Shown here in pieces: positions 1 through 8,057 of a stretch of DNA of 45,044 nucleotides. Below the pieces are notes generated by a model, which saw nothing but the letters and a program-made list of their open reading frames with translations, searched no databases and was not told the origin of the DNA. A program made the translations under genes and the position numbers. How positions within the stretch are numbered: the first letter of the stretch is position 1; every line of letters starts with the position of its first letter. Source of the DNA: Halorubrum sp. GN11_10-6_MGM (GTDB lineage Archaea > Halobacteriota > Halobacteria > Halobacteriales > Haloferacaceae); assembly GCF_005435165.1 (NCBI RefSeq), contig NZ_SGUC01000025.1, positions 1 to 45,044 on the forward strand. Direction: 5' to 3'.

Positions 1-29
1 GGGATGGTCTCCTGATCGGAGACCATCCC
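1..29. terminator. Perfect 12-bp hairpin at the window edge
   Basis: GGGATGGTCTCC and its exact reverse complement are separated by the five bases TGATC. A stem this strong could end a transcript from a gene outside the window or be a small palindromic repeat. No T-tract follows it. Between it and the end of moaA (30-163) I see no gene. Confidence 0.45.
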
Positions 30-163
30 TCAGGAATCCACTTGCTCGCCTGTTGCATCGATCTACGATACCTCTCAAACGGCTCCTACGAGAGAGTACC
101 GAAATCGATCTCGGGCTAAACACATACGAGATTCGTAAGTCTACCCACTCTCGGTACACCAAC

Positions 164-1168
164 TCAGTCCGCCGCGCTCGGCGTCCCGAGGTACTTATCG
201 TTGAGTTCGTAGCCGCCGTCGTCACCCTCGATCAGGTACTCGCCGTAGTAGGGCACCCGATTCGCGACGACTTCCTCGAACGTCTCCGCGATCTCCTCGC
301 GGGTCATCTCACCCATCGACCGGAGGTCGTCGTTGCGGTTGAGACAGCCCTTCAAGTACCCCTCATGCGTGACGCGGACGCGGCCGCAGTTCGCGCAAAA
401 GTCCTCGTTCTCGACGGGGTCGACGATCTCGACCATGCCGCCCGTCTCGTCGTCGCTCGCCTCGCCGACGAAGTAGCGCTTCCGGTCGTGCATCTCGCGG
501 TGCTCGACGCGGTCCGCCTTCTCGGCGAGCCAGTCGTGGACGCGTCCGATGTCGACGTTCCACTCGGGGCGGCCCGTCAGCTCCGGCATGTACTGGATGA
601 GCTGGAGCTGGAGCCCCTCGTTGTCGGCGACGTGCTCGACCATCTCCTCGACGTAGCCCGCGGTGTGCGTGAACACGACCATGTTGAGCTTCACGGGGTC
701 GAGCCCGGCGTCGACGGCGGCCTTCACGCCTTCGAGGACCTTCTCGTAGGCGCCCGACTTCGTGACCTCGGCGAAGTCGTCCGGGTCGAGCGCGTCCTGC
801 GAGACGTTGACGCGGTCGAGCCCGGCGACCTTCAGGTCCGCCGCGCGCCCGGGGAGGAACGTGCCGTTCGTCGTCATCGAGACCTCCATCGAGTCGGGTG
901 TGCGCTCGATGATCTCCTCCAGATCCTGCCTGAGCATCGGCTCGCCGCCGGTGAACTTCACGGCGTCGACGCCGTATCCCTCGACGACCTCCAGGAAGCG
1001 GACCACGTCGTCGGCGCTCATCTCCGACTCGCTCGGCTCCATCGGCCCGCGCGTGTCGCCTAACCCCTCGTTGTGACAGTAGACGCAGTCGAAGTTACAC
1101 CGGTCGGTGAGCGAGATCCGCACGCCCGTCACCTCCCGTCCGAAGTCGTCCGCGAGTGGACCGGCCAT
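164..1168 (-). CDS. moaA: GTP 3',8-cyclase MoaA (molybdenum cofactor biosynthesis)
   Basis: Radical SAM enzyme that starts molybdopterin synthesis by rearranging GTP to 3',8-cyclo-7,8-dihydro-GTP. Near the N-terminus (residues about 15-32) it has [18 protein letters not shown], the CxxxCxxC site that binds the S-adenosylmethionine iron-sulfur cluster. FTGGEPMLR follows, and the C-terminal second-cluster cysteines are in [10 protein letters not shown] and YLKGCL. At 334 residues it has the usual family length. The ATG is preceded at 1193-1201 by an AT-rich TATA element (TTATTTAAG on this strand) about 27 bp upstream, so the message is probably leaderless. It stands alone, with no other mo-cofactor gene in view. 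Assignment is firm from the two cysteine clusters and the overall pattern. Confidence 0.95.
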   Translation of the reverse strand: MAGPLADDFGREVTGVRISLTDRCNFDCVYCHNEGLGDTRGPMEPSESEMSADDVVRFLEVVEGYGVDAVKFTGGEPMLRQDLEEIIERTPDSMEVSMTTNGTFLPGRAADLKVAGLDRVNVSQDALDPDDFAEVTKSGAYEKVLEGVKAAVDAGLDPVKLNMVVFTHTAGYVEEMVEHVADNEGLQLQLIQYMPELTGRPEWNVDIGRVHDWLAEKADRVEHREMHDRKRYFVGEASDDETGGMVEIVDPVENEDFCANCGRVRVTHEGYLKGCLNRNDDLRSMGEMTREEIAETFEEVVANRVPYYGEYLIEGDDGGYELNDKYLGTPSAAD

Positions 1169-1192
1169 GGGAGATGGAAGCGACTACGCGCG

Positions 1193-1201
1193 CTTAAATA
1201 A
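1193..1201 (-). promoter_or_regulatory. TATA box of moaA
   Basis: The sequence cttaaataa (TTATTTAAG on the minus strand) lies about 25-30 bp before the moaA ATG, the archaeal distance for a leaderless transcript. Confidence 0.55.
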
Positions 1202-1295
1202 CCGGGTCATTCGTGCGGGTGCGTAACACCCTTTGGTTACGTCGCGGCCGCGACGCGGCCCGCTTCGGGTTACGATCTCCGCCCGTATCGCCCTC

Positions 1296-2063
1296 TCACA
1301 GCGACACGCGGAGCCCGTCGGTCGCGACCCGGACCTCGCCGTCGAACCCCGCCTCGCGGACGCTCGCCTCCATCTCGCGCTCGCGGCCGCCGGTGTGCGG
1401 GTAGAGGTGCGAGAGGAGGAGCGTCCCGACCTCCGCGCCCGCGAGCGACTCGCCGAGGCTCGTCGGGTTCGGGTGGTTCGACACGTCGACGTCGTCCGGG
1501 AACGAGCAGTCGTGGACGAGGCAGTCGGCGCCGCCCGCGAACCGCGCCATCCCCGCGAACGCCTCGGTGTCGCCCGAGCAGACGAGCGGGCCGTCCGCGG
1601 GCGCCGCGTCCGAACTCGGCGGCGAGAAGCGGTACGCGAACCCGTCCATCGAGTGCCGCACCTCGCGGGCGGCCACGTCGAACCCGCCGGCGGTGAACGA
1701 CCGTGAGGCGGACACCTCGCGCACGGCGAGATCGATCCGACCGTCGAGGTAGTCGTGAACGTCGAGCAGCCCGTCGATGAGCAACTTCGTGCCGGGGGGG
1801 CCGACGACTTCGAGGTGCTCCTCGCCGGCGAGCCAGCGCGCCTTCAGGAGGGGGAGGAGCGCCGCGACGTGGTCGAGGTGGTGGTGCGTGAGGAGGACGG
1901 TCGAGACGCCCTCGTAGCCGGTGTCGGTGCCGGCGAGCCGCTGGAGGACGCCGCTGCCGCAGTCGACGAGCAGCGACCGGTCGCCGTCGTCGAGGAGGTA
2001 CCCAGCCTGCGCGCGGTCGGGGACCGGCATCGCGCTGCCGGACCCGAGCACGGTGAGTTCCAT
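1296..2063 (-). CDS. MBL-fold metallohydrolase (RNase Z-like)
   Basis: A 255-residue metallo-beta-lactamase-fold protein. It opens with the typical strand MELTVLGSGSA, then LLVDCGSG. The zinc-binding motif LLTHHHLDHVAALLP supplies the HxHxDH ligands near residue 80. Further ligands are likely in REVRHSMDG, LVCSGDTEAF (acidic bridge) and LLLSHLYPH. The GSGSA start and the order of these motifs resemble RNase Z/ElaC and arylsulfatase-like members. However, no clear exosite arm for tRNA binding is visible, so the substrate is unknown. It lies alone between moaA and the stress protein, on the same strand but with gaps of about 100 bp. Fold assignment is sure; function is not. Confidence 0.85.
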   Translation of the reverse strand: MELTVLGSGSAMPVPDRAQAGYLLDDGDRSLLVDCGSGVLQRLAGTDTGYEGVSTVLLTHHHLDHVAALLPLLKARWLAGEEHLEVVGPPGTKLLIDGLLDVHDYLDGRIDLAVREVSASRSFTAGGFDVAAREVRHSMDGFAYRFSPPSSDAAPADGPLVCSGDTEAFAGMARFAGGADCLVHDCSFPDDVDVSNHPNPTSLGESLAGAEVGTLLLSHLYPHTGGREREMEASVREAGFDGEVRVATDGLRVSL

Positions 2064-2159
2064 GCGGACGGGTCGCGGCCGAACCCACCTAATTGGCTCG
2101 GACGCACGGCGGCCGGCCGCTGGCGGGGTCGGCCCGGTCGGCGTCGCCCGGACGCCCGG

Positions 2160-2585
2160 TCACTTGATGAGGAACACCGGCACCGACGCGTCGTCGGCGA
2201 CGCGGTCGGAGACGCTCCCGAGCGACCGGATCCGCTCGCGCGGCGACTTTCCCTCCGGGCTCATCACGATCACGTCGATACCGACATCGTCGGCGTACGC
2301 GACGATCTCGGCGTCCGGCGTCCCGTGTGCGATGTGGGTCTCGGCGTCGAGACCGGCCTCGCTTGCCGCGTCGGCGACCGCCTCGACCGCGCTTTCCCCC
2401 TGCGATTCGAGGTCGTCGACGACCTCGTCGTGGAGGTCGCCCGAGTTCGCGGTCGTGACCCGCTGGTCGACCACGTACAGCGCGTGGAGCGTCGCGTCGT
2501 GGTCCGTCGCCAGCCGAATCGCGTGGTCGAGCGCGCGGTCGACCGCATCGCTCCCGTCGGTCGGCACCAGAATCTCGTCGTACAT
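2160..2585 (-). CDS. Universal stress protein (single UspA domain)
   Basis: A 141-residue single-domain Usp protein. The first strand [23 protein letters not shown] is the family signature, with the DGS nucleotide contact. The C-terminal part has DVIVMSPEGKSPRERIRSLGSVSDRV and ends in PVFLIK. This is a diverged form of the Gly-x2-Gly-x9-Gly-Ser ATP-binding loop, in which the first glycine pair is altered. Such proteins are cytosolic dimers that bind ATP or other nucleotides and help in stress survival; the ligand here is unknown. It is monocistronic by spacing. A second, double-domain relative is at 21851-22714. Confidence 0.9.
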   Translation of the reverse strand: MYDEILVPTDGSDAVDRALDHAIRLATDHDATLHALYVVDQRVTTANSGDLHDEVVDDLESQGESAVEAVADAASEAGLDAETHIAHGTPDAEIVAYADDVGIDVIVMSPEGKSPRERIRSLGSVSDRVADDASVPVFLIK

Positions 2586-2696
2586 GCGCGAGCGTTCGCC
2601 CGGGACCGGCTTAACGATGGGGCCTCTGTGTCGGGGTCCGGGAGCGCTCCACGCCGCGCGCGGAGTCGACGCCGGAGGTCGGCGGCCGCTGGCGCG

Positions 2697-3254
2697 CTAC
2701 TCCCCGCGCCAGCGGCCGCCGATCTCCTCGCGGCGCATGGTGTCGGCCTCGCCGTCGCGGAAGACGCTGACGCGGCCGGTCTCCTCGCTCAGCGTCACGG
2801 TCGCGACGACCTCGGGACGGACGGAGGTCTCGATCGCGCTCATGTGGCGCGACCCCATCCACGGCTCGTAGCTCACGTCGTCGACGAGATCGGTCTCCTC
2901 GTCGCGGGTGCCCAGGTCGCGGAACCTGACCATCTGCGTCTCGATCTCGCCGTCGACCGCGACGACGACGCCCCCGTCCTGCGCGACGCTCACCGACTCG
3001 GCGGCGGTCGCGAGCGCGTCGCCGTCGAAGACGGAGGGCGCGGTGTCGCGCGGCCAGCGGTTGTCGCCCATCGGGTCGGCGTACGCACCGTAGTCGCTGT
3101 CGCCGATGACGGCGAAGTACAGTCCCGGCCCCTTCACGTGCGGCTCCTCCCACCCGTCGAAGGAGACGCTGACGCCCTCGGCGCAGTAGGTCAGGCGGTC
3201 GACGACCTCGCACAGCCGGTCGTGGTCGCCGTAGTCGATGGCGAGGCCGCTCAT
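2697..3254 (-). CDS. dacZ: Diadenylate cyclase DacZ (c-di-AMP synthase)
   Basis: A 185-residue protein with a DisA_N-like (DAC) domain, predicted to join two ATP into cyclic di-AMP. The segment MGSRHMSAIETS around residue 135 matches the GxRHxxA nucleotide-binding motif of diadenylate cyclases. The preceding strand GGVVVAVDG and the region MVRFRDLG fit the other half of the active site. Archaeal DacZ enzymes are of similar short length and act in osmotic control in haloarchaea (family knowledge). The frame stays open to an ATG at 3324-3326, but I start at the ATG at 3252-3254. The TATA box CCTTATATACC (3330-3340) lies too close to the first ATG, and gives a transcript start near 3305 with a leader of about 50 nt. 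The canonical DGA triplet is degenerate here, so function is likely but not certain. Confidence 0.8.
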   Translation of the reverse strand: MSGLAIDYGDHDRLCEVVDRLTYCAEGVSVSFDGWEEPHVKGPGLYFAVIGDSDYGAYADPMGDNRWPRDTAPSVFDGDALATAAESVSVAQDGGVVVAVDGEIETQMVRFRDLGTRDEETDLVDDVSYEPWMGSRHMSAIETSVRPEVVATVTLSEETGRVSVFRDGEADTMRREEIGGRWRGE

Positions 3255-3328
3255 CGCAGTTGGTCCCCCCGGTCCCCCCGTCCGCTGCGGTTGCCGCCGT
3301 TGATCACAGTCGAAGAGACGAGACACCG

Positions 3329-3340
3329 GTATATAAGGGC
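3329..3340 (-). promoter_or_regulatory. TATA box of dacZ
   Basis: The run cggtatataagg is a consensus haloarchaeal TATA box on the minus strand. It places transcription start near 3305. The leader contains two tandem GGTCCCCCC copies (3260-3280 region), which read as G-rich tracts in the RNA. Confidence 0.6.
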
Positions 3341-3426
3341 AACCGAGTCGGTCGGCGCCTCAGGGCCGCGTGCGCTGGCCCGAACGCTCGCTCACGGCCG
3401 TCAGCGCTCACGACACCGAACGCTCG

Positions 3427-4305
3427 CTACCGCCGCCACTGCGTGAACAGCCGCGTGTCGAACCGGTCGGCGCGGACGAGGCCGACCCCGAACGCGGCCG
3501 CGACCGCGGCGGGCAGGAGGTTCCCGAACCAGACGTTGATTCCCCCCCAGAGGATCACGAAGCTCACCATGTCGTCGAGCATGAACTCGCAGTCGCGGAG
3601 TCGCTCGCGGATCCCCGCCTCGGCGAAGGCGCGGTCGAGCGTGACGACGGCGACGATCGCGGACAGCACCCACCCGACATAGTTCGACAGCGGGACGCCG
3701 TAGAACGCGCCGCCGCCGAAGTCCCAGAAGCCGAGCGACACCGCGCCGGGGTCTAAGACGACGTCCATCGCGACGACGACCGGGATCACCGTCGCCAGTC
3801 GGACCCAGACGCTGTCGGCTCGCGGACCGAGCAACAGCAGACACAGCAGGTAGGCGTTCAACACGAGGGGGATGAAGAAGACGGGGAGCGCGACCGGCAC
3901 GCCCGCGAGCATCGGCCCGAGGTCCACGGTGTACGCGAACTCGCCGTACGGCCACCCGGTCGCGACGCCGACCCCCTCGATCAGGTAAGTGTACGCGATC
4001 AGGACGCCGATCCACCCGAGCGCGCGGCGGTCGACCGTCGGTAACACCCCGACGACGAGCGGCGACCGCATCACGATCACGCCGAACAGGACGAACCACG
4101 GGTGGAAGGCGAACGGCTCGGGCACCCACCCCTCAGCGCTGCCGACGAGCGCGAGCGCGCCGACGAGCGGGAAGACGACCGCGATGGTGAAGCGGTTCTC
4201 GCGGACGATCCGGTCGAGCAGCGCCTCCGCCTCGTCGCGCGTGTCGGGCGCGCGCTCGCGGAGCGCGTCGAGCCGCGACCCCGTCGTCGCGGTCGAGTCG
4301 GTCAC
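3427..4305 (-). CDS. cruF: Bisanhydrobacterioruberin hydratase CruF
   Basis: A polytopic membrane protein of 292 residues that adds water to the C2''/C3'' double bonds of bisanhydrobacterioruberin, giving bacterioruberin, the red C50 membrane pigment. Seven or so hydrophobic segments are visible (for example FTIAVVFPLVGALALVG and LGWIGVLIAYTYLIEGVGVA). The patterns GVATGWPYGEFAYT and MDVVLDPGAVSLGFWDF are typical of the CruF/DUF422 carotenoid-hydratase family. The start is a GTG at 4303-4305 whose last bases overlap the TGA of the upstream prenyltransferase (GTGA), so translation is probably coupled. The frame extends further upstream without meaning. It is third in the operon crtD-lyeJ-cruF, in the same order as known haloarchaeal clusters, which strengthens the call. 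Confidence 0.92.
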   Translation of the reverse strand: MTDSTATTGSRLDALRERAPDTRDEAEALLDRIVRENRFTIAVVFPLVGALALVGSAEGWVPEPFAFHPWFVLFGVIVMRSPLVVGVLPTVDRRALGWIGVLIAYTYLIEGVGVATGWPYGEFAYTVDLGPMLAGVPVALPVFFIPLVLNAYLLCLLLLGPRADSVWVRLATVIPVVVAMDVVLDPGAVSLGFWDFGGGAFYGVPLSNYVGWVLSAIVAVVTLDRAFAEAGIRERLRDCEFMLDDMVSFVILWGGINVWFGNLLPAAVAAAFGVGLVRADRFDTRLFTQWRR

Positions 4306-5276
4306 GGCAGCGCCTCCCAGAGCGGGTACACCCGCCAGAGGCCGCCCATCGACAGCAGCGTGCCGACGACGGTGTTCAGCGCCGGGAACCACCAGTACGC
4401 GCGGTCGACGGAGACAGCCGAGCGCGCAACCCACGCGACGAACAGCGGGTACACGCCGAGCAGCGCCCCGAGACGGGGGTCGACAAGCCAGAACGCGGCG
4501 GCCGCGGCGGTCCACGCCGCGAAGCAGTAGGCGTACGTCCGCGCCTCGCCGAGGACGGTCGCGGTCGTGTCGATCCCCGCCGCGCGGTCCGGCTCGATGT
4601 CGGGGATCGCGGAGAACGTGTGCATCCCCATCGTCCAGAGCCACGCGCCCGCCAGCGCCGCGAGTGGCGGGTGCGCGCCCGCGACCGTCGCGTACGCCGC
4701 CGCGCCCGGGAGGACGTACAGCCCGTTCGACAGCGAGTCGAGGAACGGCGTCGTCTTGAAGCGCGCGGGCGGCGCGCTGTAGCCGACGGCCAAGACGAAG
4801 AATCCGATCAGGTACGGCCACGCGACCCGGGGCGTGATCGCGAGCGTCGCCAGCCCGAGGAGCCCGGAGGCGACGACCGCGGCGGAGACGAACCGGCTCC
4901 CCCGCCAGCGCGCCTCTCGGTCATCCTTCTTGGGGTTCACCTCGTCGATGTCGGCGTCGAACACGTCGTTGACGCCGTAGAGGAACACGTTCGCGGGGAC
5001 GAGGAAGTACCCGGCGAGCGCGACCGTGACGGGCGTGAACAGCCCGCTCACGGCGTCGATACCGTAGGTGACGCCGACCGCGACCGGCCCGGCGAGGTAG
5101 AGCCAGAAGCGCGGCCGCGACAGCACCAGTAGGTACCGGAGTCCCTCGCGGCCGGTGCCGGCGGCCTGGCCCCGCTCTCCCGTCGCGGCCCGGTCCGCCT
5201 CTTCCGAGCCGGGTCGGTCCCGGCTCTCTCCGGCGGCTCGCTCGCCGTCGGTCTCGGGTCGGTTCTGGTCGCTCAC
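4302..5276 (-). CDS. lyeJ: Lycopene elongase/hydratase LyeJ (UbiA-type prenyltransferase)
   Basis: UbiA-superfamily membrane enzyme that adds dimethylallyl (C5) units to lycopene and hydrates C1,C2 on the way to the C50 carotenoid bacterioruberin. The first Asp-rich motif is NDVFDADIDEVNPKKDDRE. The second is IPDIEPDRAAGIDT. Both bind Mg-diphosphate. About eight or nine membrane helices follow a hydrophilic, low-complexity N-terminal stretch of about 45 residues. Two GTG starts are possible: 5274-5276 (VSDQNRPE), chosen here, and 5286-5288, which overlaps the crtD stop as GTGA. The downstream end overlaps cruF by 4 bp. Related geranylgeranyl transferases have the same fold, but operon context selects the carotenoid role. 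Confidence 0.9.
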   Translation of the reverse strand: MSDQNRPETDGERAAGESRDRPGSEEADRAATGERGQAAGTGREGLRYLLVLSRPRFWLYLAGPVAVGVTYGIDAVSGLFTPVTVALAGYFLVPANVFLYGVNDVFDADIDEVNPKKDDREARWRGSRFVSAAVVASGLLGLATLAITPRVAWPYLIGFFVLAVGYSAPPARFKTTPFLDSLSNGLYVLPGAAAYATVAGAHPPLAALAGAWLWTMGMHTFSAIPDIEPDRAAGIDTTATVLGEARTYAYCFAAWTAAAAAFWLVDPRLGALLGVYPLFVAWVARSAVSVDRAYWWFPALNTVVGTLLSMGGLWRVYPLWEALP

Positions 5277-5284
5277 GGCGGCGA

Positions 5285-6787
5285 TCACACGTCGTCGTCG
5301 GCCATCGCTTCCGCGGTCAGCCCCCCGCTGATGAGACACATCGGGACGCCGATGCCGGGCGTCGTCGTCGACCCCGTGAAGTAGAGCCCGTCGACCGCGT
5401 CGGAGACGTGCGGCGGGCGCAGCAGCGAGGTCTGGGTGAGCGTGTGCGCCAGCCCGAGCGCGCTGCCCGCGTAGCTGTTGTAGCGGTCCGCGAAGTCGTC
5501 GACCGAAAACGTCTCCTCGACGACGATCCGCCCGCGGAGGTCCGTGTCGGCGTTCTCGGCGATGTCGTCGATCACGAGATCGCGGTACCGGTTCCGGATC
5601 TCGGGTGTGTCTGCCAACCCGGGCGCGATCGGCACCAAGGCGAAGAGGTTGCTGTGGCCCTCAGGCGCGACCGTATCGTCAGTCTTCGAGGGGACGCAGA
5701 GGTAGTACGCGGGGTCGTCGGGCCACTCGGGGTCGTCGAATATCTGCGCGAAGTGCCCGTCCCAGTCGGTCGGGAGGACGAGCGTGTGGTGTTCGAGGTT
5801 CGGCACGTCGCCCTCGACGCCGAGGTATAACAGGAACGCGGACGGCGCGTACGTCCGCGACTCCCAGTACTCCTCGGTGTACTGTCGCTTGTGTTCGGGC
5901 AGCAGCTCCTGTTCGGTGTGCGCGTAGTCGGCGTCGGAGACGACCCGGTCCGCGAGGTAGCGCTCCCCGCCCGTGGTGTCGACCGCGAAGGCGCCGTACC
6001 GACCTTCGATCCCGGTCACCTCGGCGTCGGTGACGAACTCGACGCCGAGCTCCTCCGCGAGTTCGACGATCCCGTCGACGACGGCGCCGATCCCGCCCTC
6101 GGGGTAGTAGACGCCCATGTTGTAGTCGACGTGGCTCATCAGGTTGTACAGCGCGGGCGTGTTCGTCGGCGAGCCGCCGAGGAACACGAGCGTGTACTGC
6201 ATCAGCTGCTGGAGCTTCGGGTGGTCGAAGTACTTCTCGACGTGCCCCTGCATCTTGCCCAGAAGCGAGAGCCCCCACGAGTAGCGGAGCACGTCGCGGT
6301 CGACGTAGTCGCGCAGCCGCGGGCGGTCCTCGTAGACGAAGTGCTCCATCCCGATCTCGTAGGTCCGCTCCGACTCCTCCAAGTACGCGTCGAACGCCTC
6401 GCCCGCGCCGGGCTCGTACGACTCGAATATCTCCCTGTTCGCCTCGCGGTCCGGCAGCACGTCGACCTGGTCCCCGTCTTTCCAGAACACGCGGTAATGC
6501 GGATCGAGGCGCTCTAACTCGTAGAACTCGTCGGGCGACCGGTCGAAGTGGCCGAAGAAGCGCTCGAACACGTCCGGCATCAGGTACCACGACGGCCCCA
6601 TGTCGAAGCGGAAGCCGTCGACTTCGAGCCGGCTGGCGCGCCCGCCGAGCTGCTCGTTCTTCTCCAAGAGGGTGACGTCCGCGCCGGCGTCCGCGAGGTA
6701 ACAGGCCGTCGAGAGGCCGCCGAATCCGCCGCCGATCACGACGACGGACTCGCCGGCGACGCCGTCGATGTCCGGGACCACGTCCAT
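5285..6787 (-). CDS. crtD: Carotenoid 3,4-desaturase CrtD (CrtI-type oxidoreductase)
   Basis: A 500-residue FAD-dependent phytoene-desaturase-family protein. The N-terminus has the dinucleotide-binding loop VVVIGGGFGGLSTACYLADA followed by EKNEQLGGRAS. The C-terminal GLYFTGSTTTPGIGVPM is the family FAD-proximal signature. In haloarchaea the member next to lyeJ and cruF is the 3,4-desaturase of the bacterioruberin branch rather than the phytoene desaturase CrtI. I assign crtD from that context, since the sequence alone would allow either. The ATG at 6785-6787 lies about 25 bp from a TATA box embedded in a 16-bp palindrome (6808-6823), so it is leaderless and heads the operon. The frame is open far upstream (to about 8107), but that extension crosses the divergent gene and a repeat and is not coding. 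Confidence 0.9.
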   Translation of the reverse strand: MDVVPDIDGVAGESVVVIGGGFGGLSTACYLADAGADVTLLEKNEQLGGRASRLEVDGFRFDMGPSWYLMPDVFERFFGHFDRSPDEFYELERLDPHYRVFWKDGDQVDVLPDREANREIFESYEPGAGEAFDAYLEESERTYEIGMEHFVYEDRPRLRDYVDRDVLRYSWGLSLLGKMQGHVEKYFDHPKLQQLMQYTLVFLGGSPTNTPALYNLMSHVDYNMGVYYPEGGIGAVVDGIVELAEELGVEFVTDAEVTGIEGRYGAFAVDTTGGERYLADRVVSDADYAHTEQELLPEHKRQYTEEYWESRTYAPSAFLLYLGVEGDVPNLEHHTLVLPTDWDGHFAQIFDDPEWPDDPAYYLCVPSKTDDTVAPEGHSNLFALVPIAPGLADTPEIRNRYRDLVIDDIAENADTDLRGRIVVEETFSVDDFADRYNSYAGSALGLAHTLTQTSLLRPPHVSDAVDGLYFTGSTTTPGIGVPMCLISGGLTAEAMADDDV

Positions 6788-6807
6788 GTCCGAAGCTACG
6801 GACGGAA

Positions 6808-6823
6808 CCGGTATAAATACCGG
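6808..6823 (-). promoter_or_regulatory. Palindromic TATA box of the carotenoid operon
   Basis: CCGGTATAAATACCGG is a perfect inverted repeat (7-bp arms around AA) that contains the TATA element. It sits about 25 bp from the crtD start codon. A protein binding the palindrome would compete directly with TBP. The divergent dehydrogenase starts 55 bp further on, so both could be affected. Confidence 0.6.
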
Positions 6824-6877
6824 CCAGATGCGCCGAGTGGATACCACTAAGTCGCCGTCGCGCGTACCCGAGTTCAC

Positions 6878-7648
6878 ATGGACCTGACGGTCGCGATCAC
6901 CGGCGCAACGAGCGGGATCGGGCGAGCCGTCGCCGAGGCGTTCGTCGACGAGGGGGCGTTCGTCGCCGTCTCCGGGCGCGACGGCGCGGCCGTCGATCGG
7001 ACCGTCGCGGCGCTGAACGGCGATGGAGAGGACGGCGAACGCGACGTCGACGCCGACGGCGAGGGGGCGGGCGGCGCGGACGCCGCCGACGGTGCGGCCG
7101 ACCGCGGCACGGCGTGGGGCGCCCGCGTCGACGTGCGCGACGAGTTCGACCTCGAACGGTTCTTCGAGCGCGTCGCCCGCGAGGCCGGCCCGGTCGACGT
7201 CGTGTTCGCGAACGCCGGCGTGTTCCACGGCGCGCCGGGCGAGCGACCGACGACAGAGGTCACTTACGCCGACTACGACGACACGATGCGGACGAACGCC
7301 CGCGGCGTGTTCGCGACGATAACGGAGGCGACCCCTCACCTCGCCGACGACGCACGCGTCCTCGTCCCGTCGGGCGCGGTCGCGGCCGAGTCGAAGCCGG
7401 GGATGGGCGCGTACGCGGTGTCGAAGGCGGCCGCCGAGGCGGTCGCGCGCGGCTTCGCCGCCGACCTCTCGGCGACGGTCGGCGTCGTCGACCCCGGCCT
7501 CGTCGCCACCGACCTCACGGGGAAGGAGCGCGCCCGCGACCCCGAGAGCGTCGCGCCGCTGTTCGTCTGGGCCGCCACCGAGGCGCCCGCCGAGGACGTG
7601 AACGGCGAGCGGGTGGGGCTCCGGGAGTGGAAGTCGGCGACGCGGTAG
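6878..7648 (+). CDS. SDR-family oxidoreductase with acidic Ala/Gly/Asp insert
   Basis: A 256-residue short-chain dehydrogenase/reductase. The Rossmann glycine motif is GATSGIG at residues 8-14. The Asn-Ala-Gly motif appears as VFANAGVF and the catalytic Tyr-x3-Lys as AYAVSKAAAE. FADLSATVGVVDPGLVATDLTG is the substrate-side end of the fold. Between strands 2 and 3 (residues about 47-77) there is a low-complexity insert of Asp, Glu, Gly and Ala, absent from typical members, that probably forms an exposed acidic loop. At 3' the family ends normally. It is divergent from the carotenoid operon but nothing shows a role in it. Substrate unknown. Confidence 0.88.
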   Translation: MDLTVAITGATSGIGRAVAEAFVDEGAFVAVSGRDGAAVDRTVAALNGDGEDGERDVDADGEGAGGADAADGAADRGTAWGARVDVRDEFDLERFFERVAREAGPVDVVFANAGVFHGAPGERPTTEVTYADYDDTMRTNARGVFATITEATPHLADDARVLVPSGAVAAESKPGMGAYAVSKAAAEAVARGFAADLSATVGVVDPGLVATDLTGKERARDPESVAPLFVWAATEAPAEDVNGERVGLREWKSATR

Positions 7649-7740
7649 GGGTAGATTGGGCTCGGGTCGGCGGGGAAGGGCGCTATGACTCCAGTCGCTC
7701 GTTTGTAAATATCCGATCGCGGATTGGCGCTGAACACCGC

Positions 7741-7854
7741 CAAAGCCCCAGTCGCGAGGACGACCCTCGACGACGCAAGGACCGCAAGGAGCGAGCGAAG
7801 CGAGCGACTGAGGACCGCAGCGAGTCGCGGGTCGTCCTCGCGACTGGGGCTTTG
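7741..7854. repeat. 25-bp perfect inverted repeat bracketing GCGAGCGAAGCGAGCG
   Basis: The left arm 7741-7765 starts CAAAGCCCCAGTCGCGAG. The right arm 7830-7854 is its exact reverse complement. The 64-bp spacer is made of short related words (gcgagcgaag, cgagcgactgagg, cgcagcgag). Similar words occur downstream of element B at 31360-31420, so this belongs to a dispersed repeat family. It forms the 3' part of element A when read on the minus strand. It is not a tandem or CRISPR repeat. Confidence 0.8.
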
Positions 7855-8005
7855 AGTCCCACCCCGCACCGCAACCGCACGGCACCTCACGCCTCCCCAG
7901 CCTCGTCGGCGGCTCCCGATGGTCGCCGCCGACTCCCTCGCGCGGTGCTCCTCGGCCGCACCGCGGCCTCGGAGGCACGCGCCACCGCAGTTGTTGTTTA
8001 TAAGT
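7741..8005 (-). ncRNA. Structured repeat element A, candidate multicopy RNA
   Basis: Read on the minus strand, a TATA-like CTTATAAAC (7997-8005) precedes a block that matches element B (31112-31440) in long stretches: GGTGGCGCGTGCCT (from 7986), the hairpin GGCCGC-GGT-GCGGCC, GCGCGAGGGAGTCG, CGACGAGGCTGGGGAGG and GGGACTC near 7856. Between the last two big blocks both copies have a hairpin at the same place, with different bases but intact pairing: here GTCGGCGGC pairs with GCCGCCGAC. That is the mark of a selected RNA structure. The element ends in the 25-bp inverted repeat. No convincing protein is encoded; the frames across it are arginine-rich and lack start signals. This fills the whole gap between the two dehydrogenase genes. 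An inert mobile palindromic repeat is the alternative. Confidence 0.6.
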
Positions 8006-8057
8006 GAATAGCGCCACCTCTCGCGGGTATTTACACAGCACATCGTCGATTCCGCGA

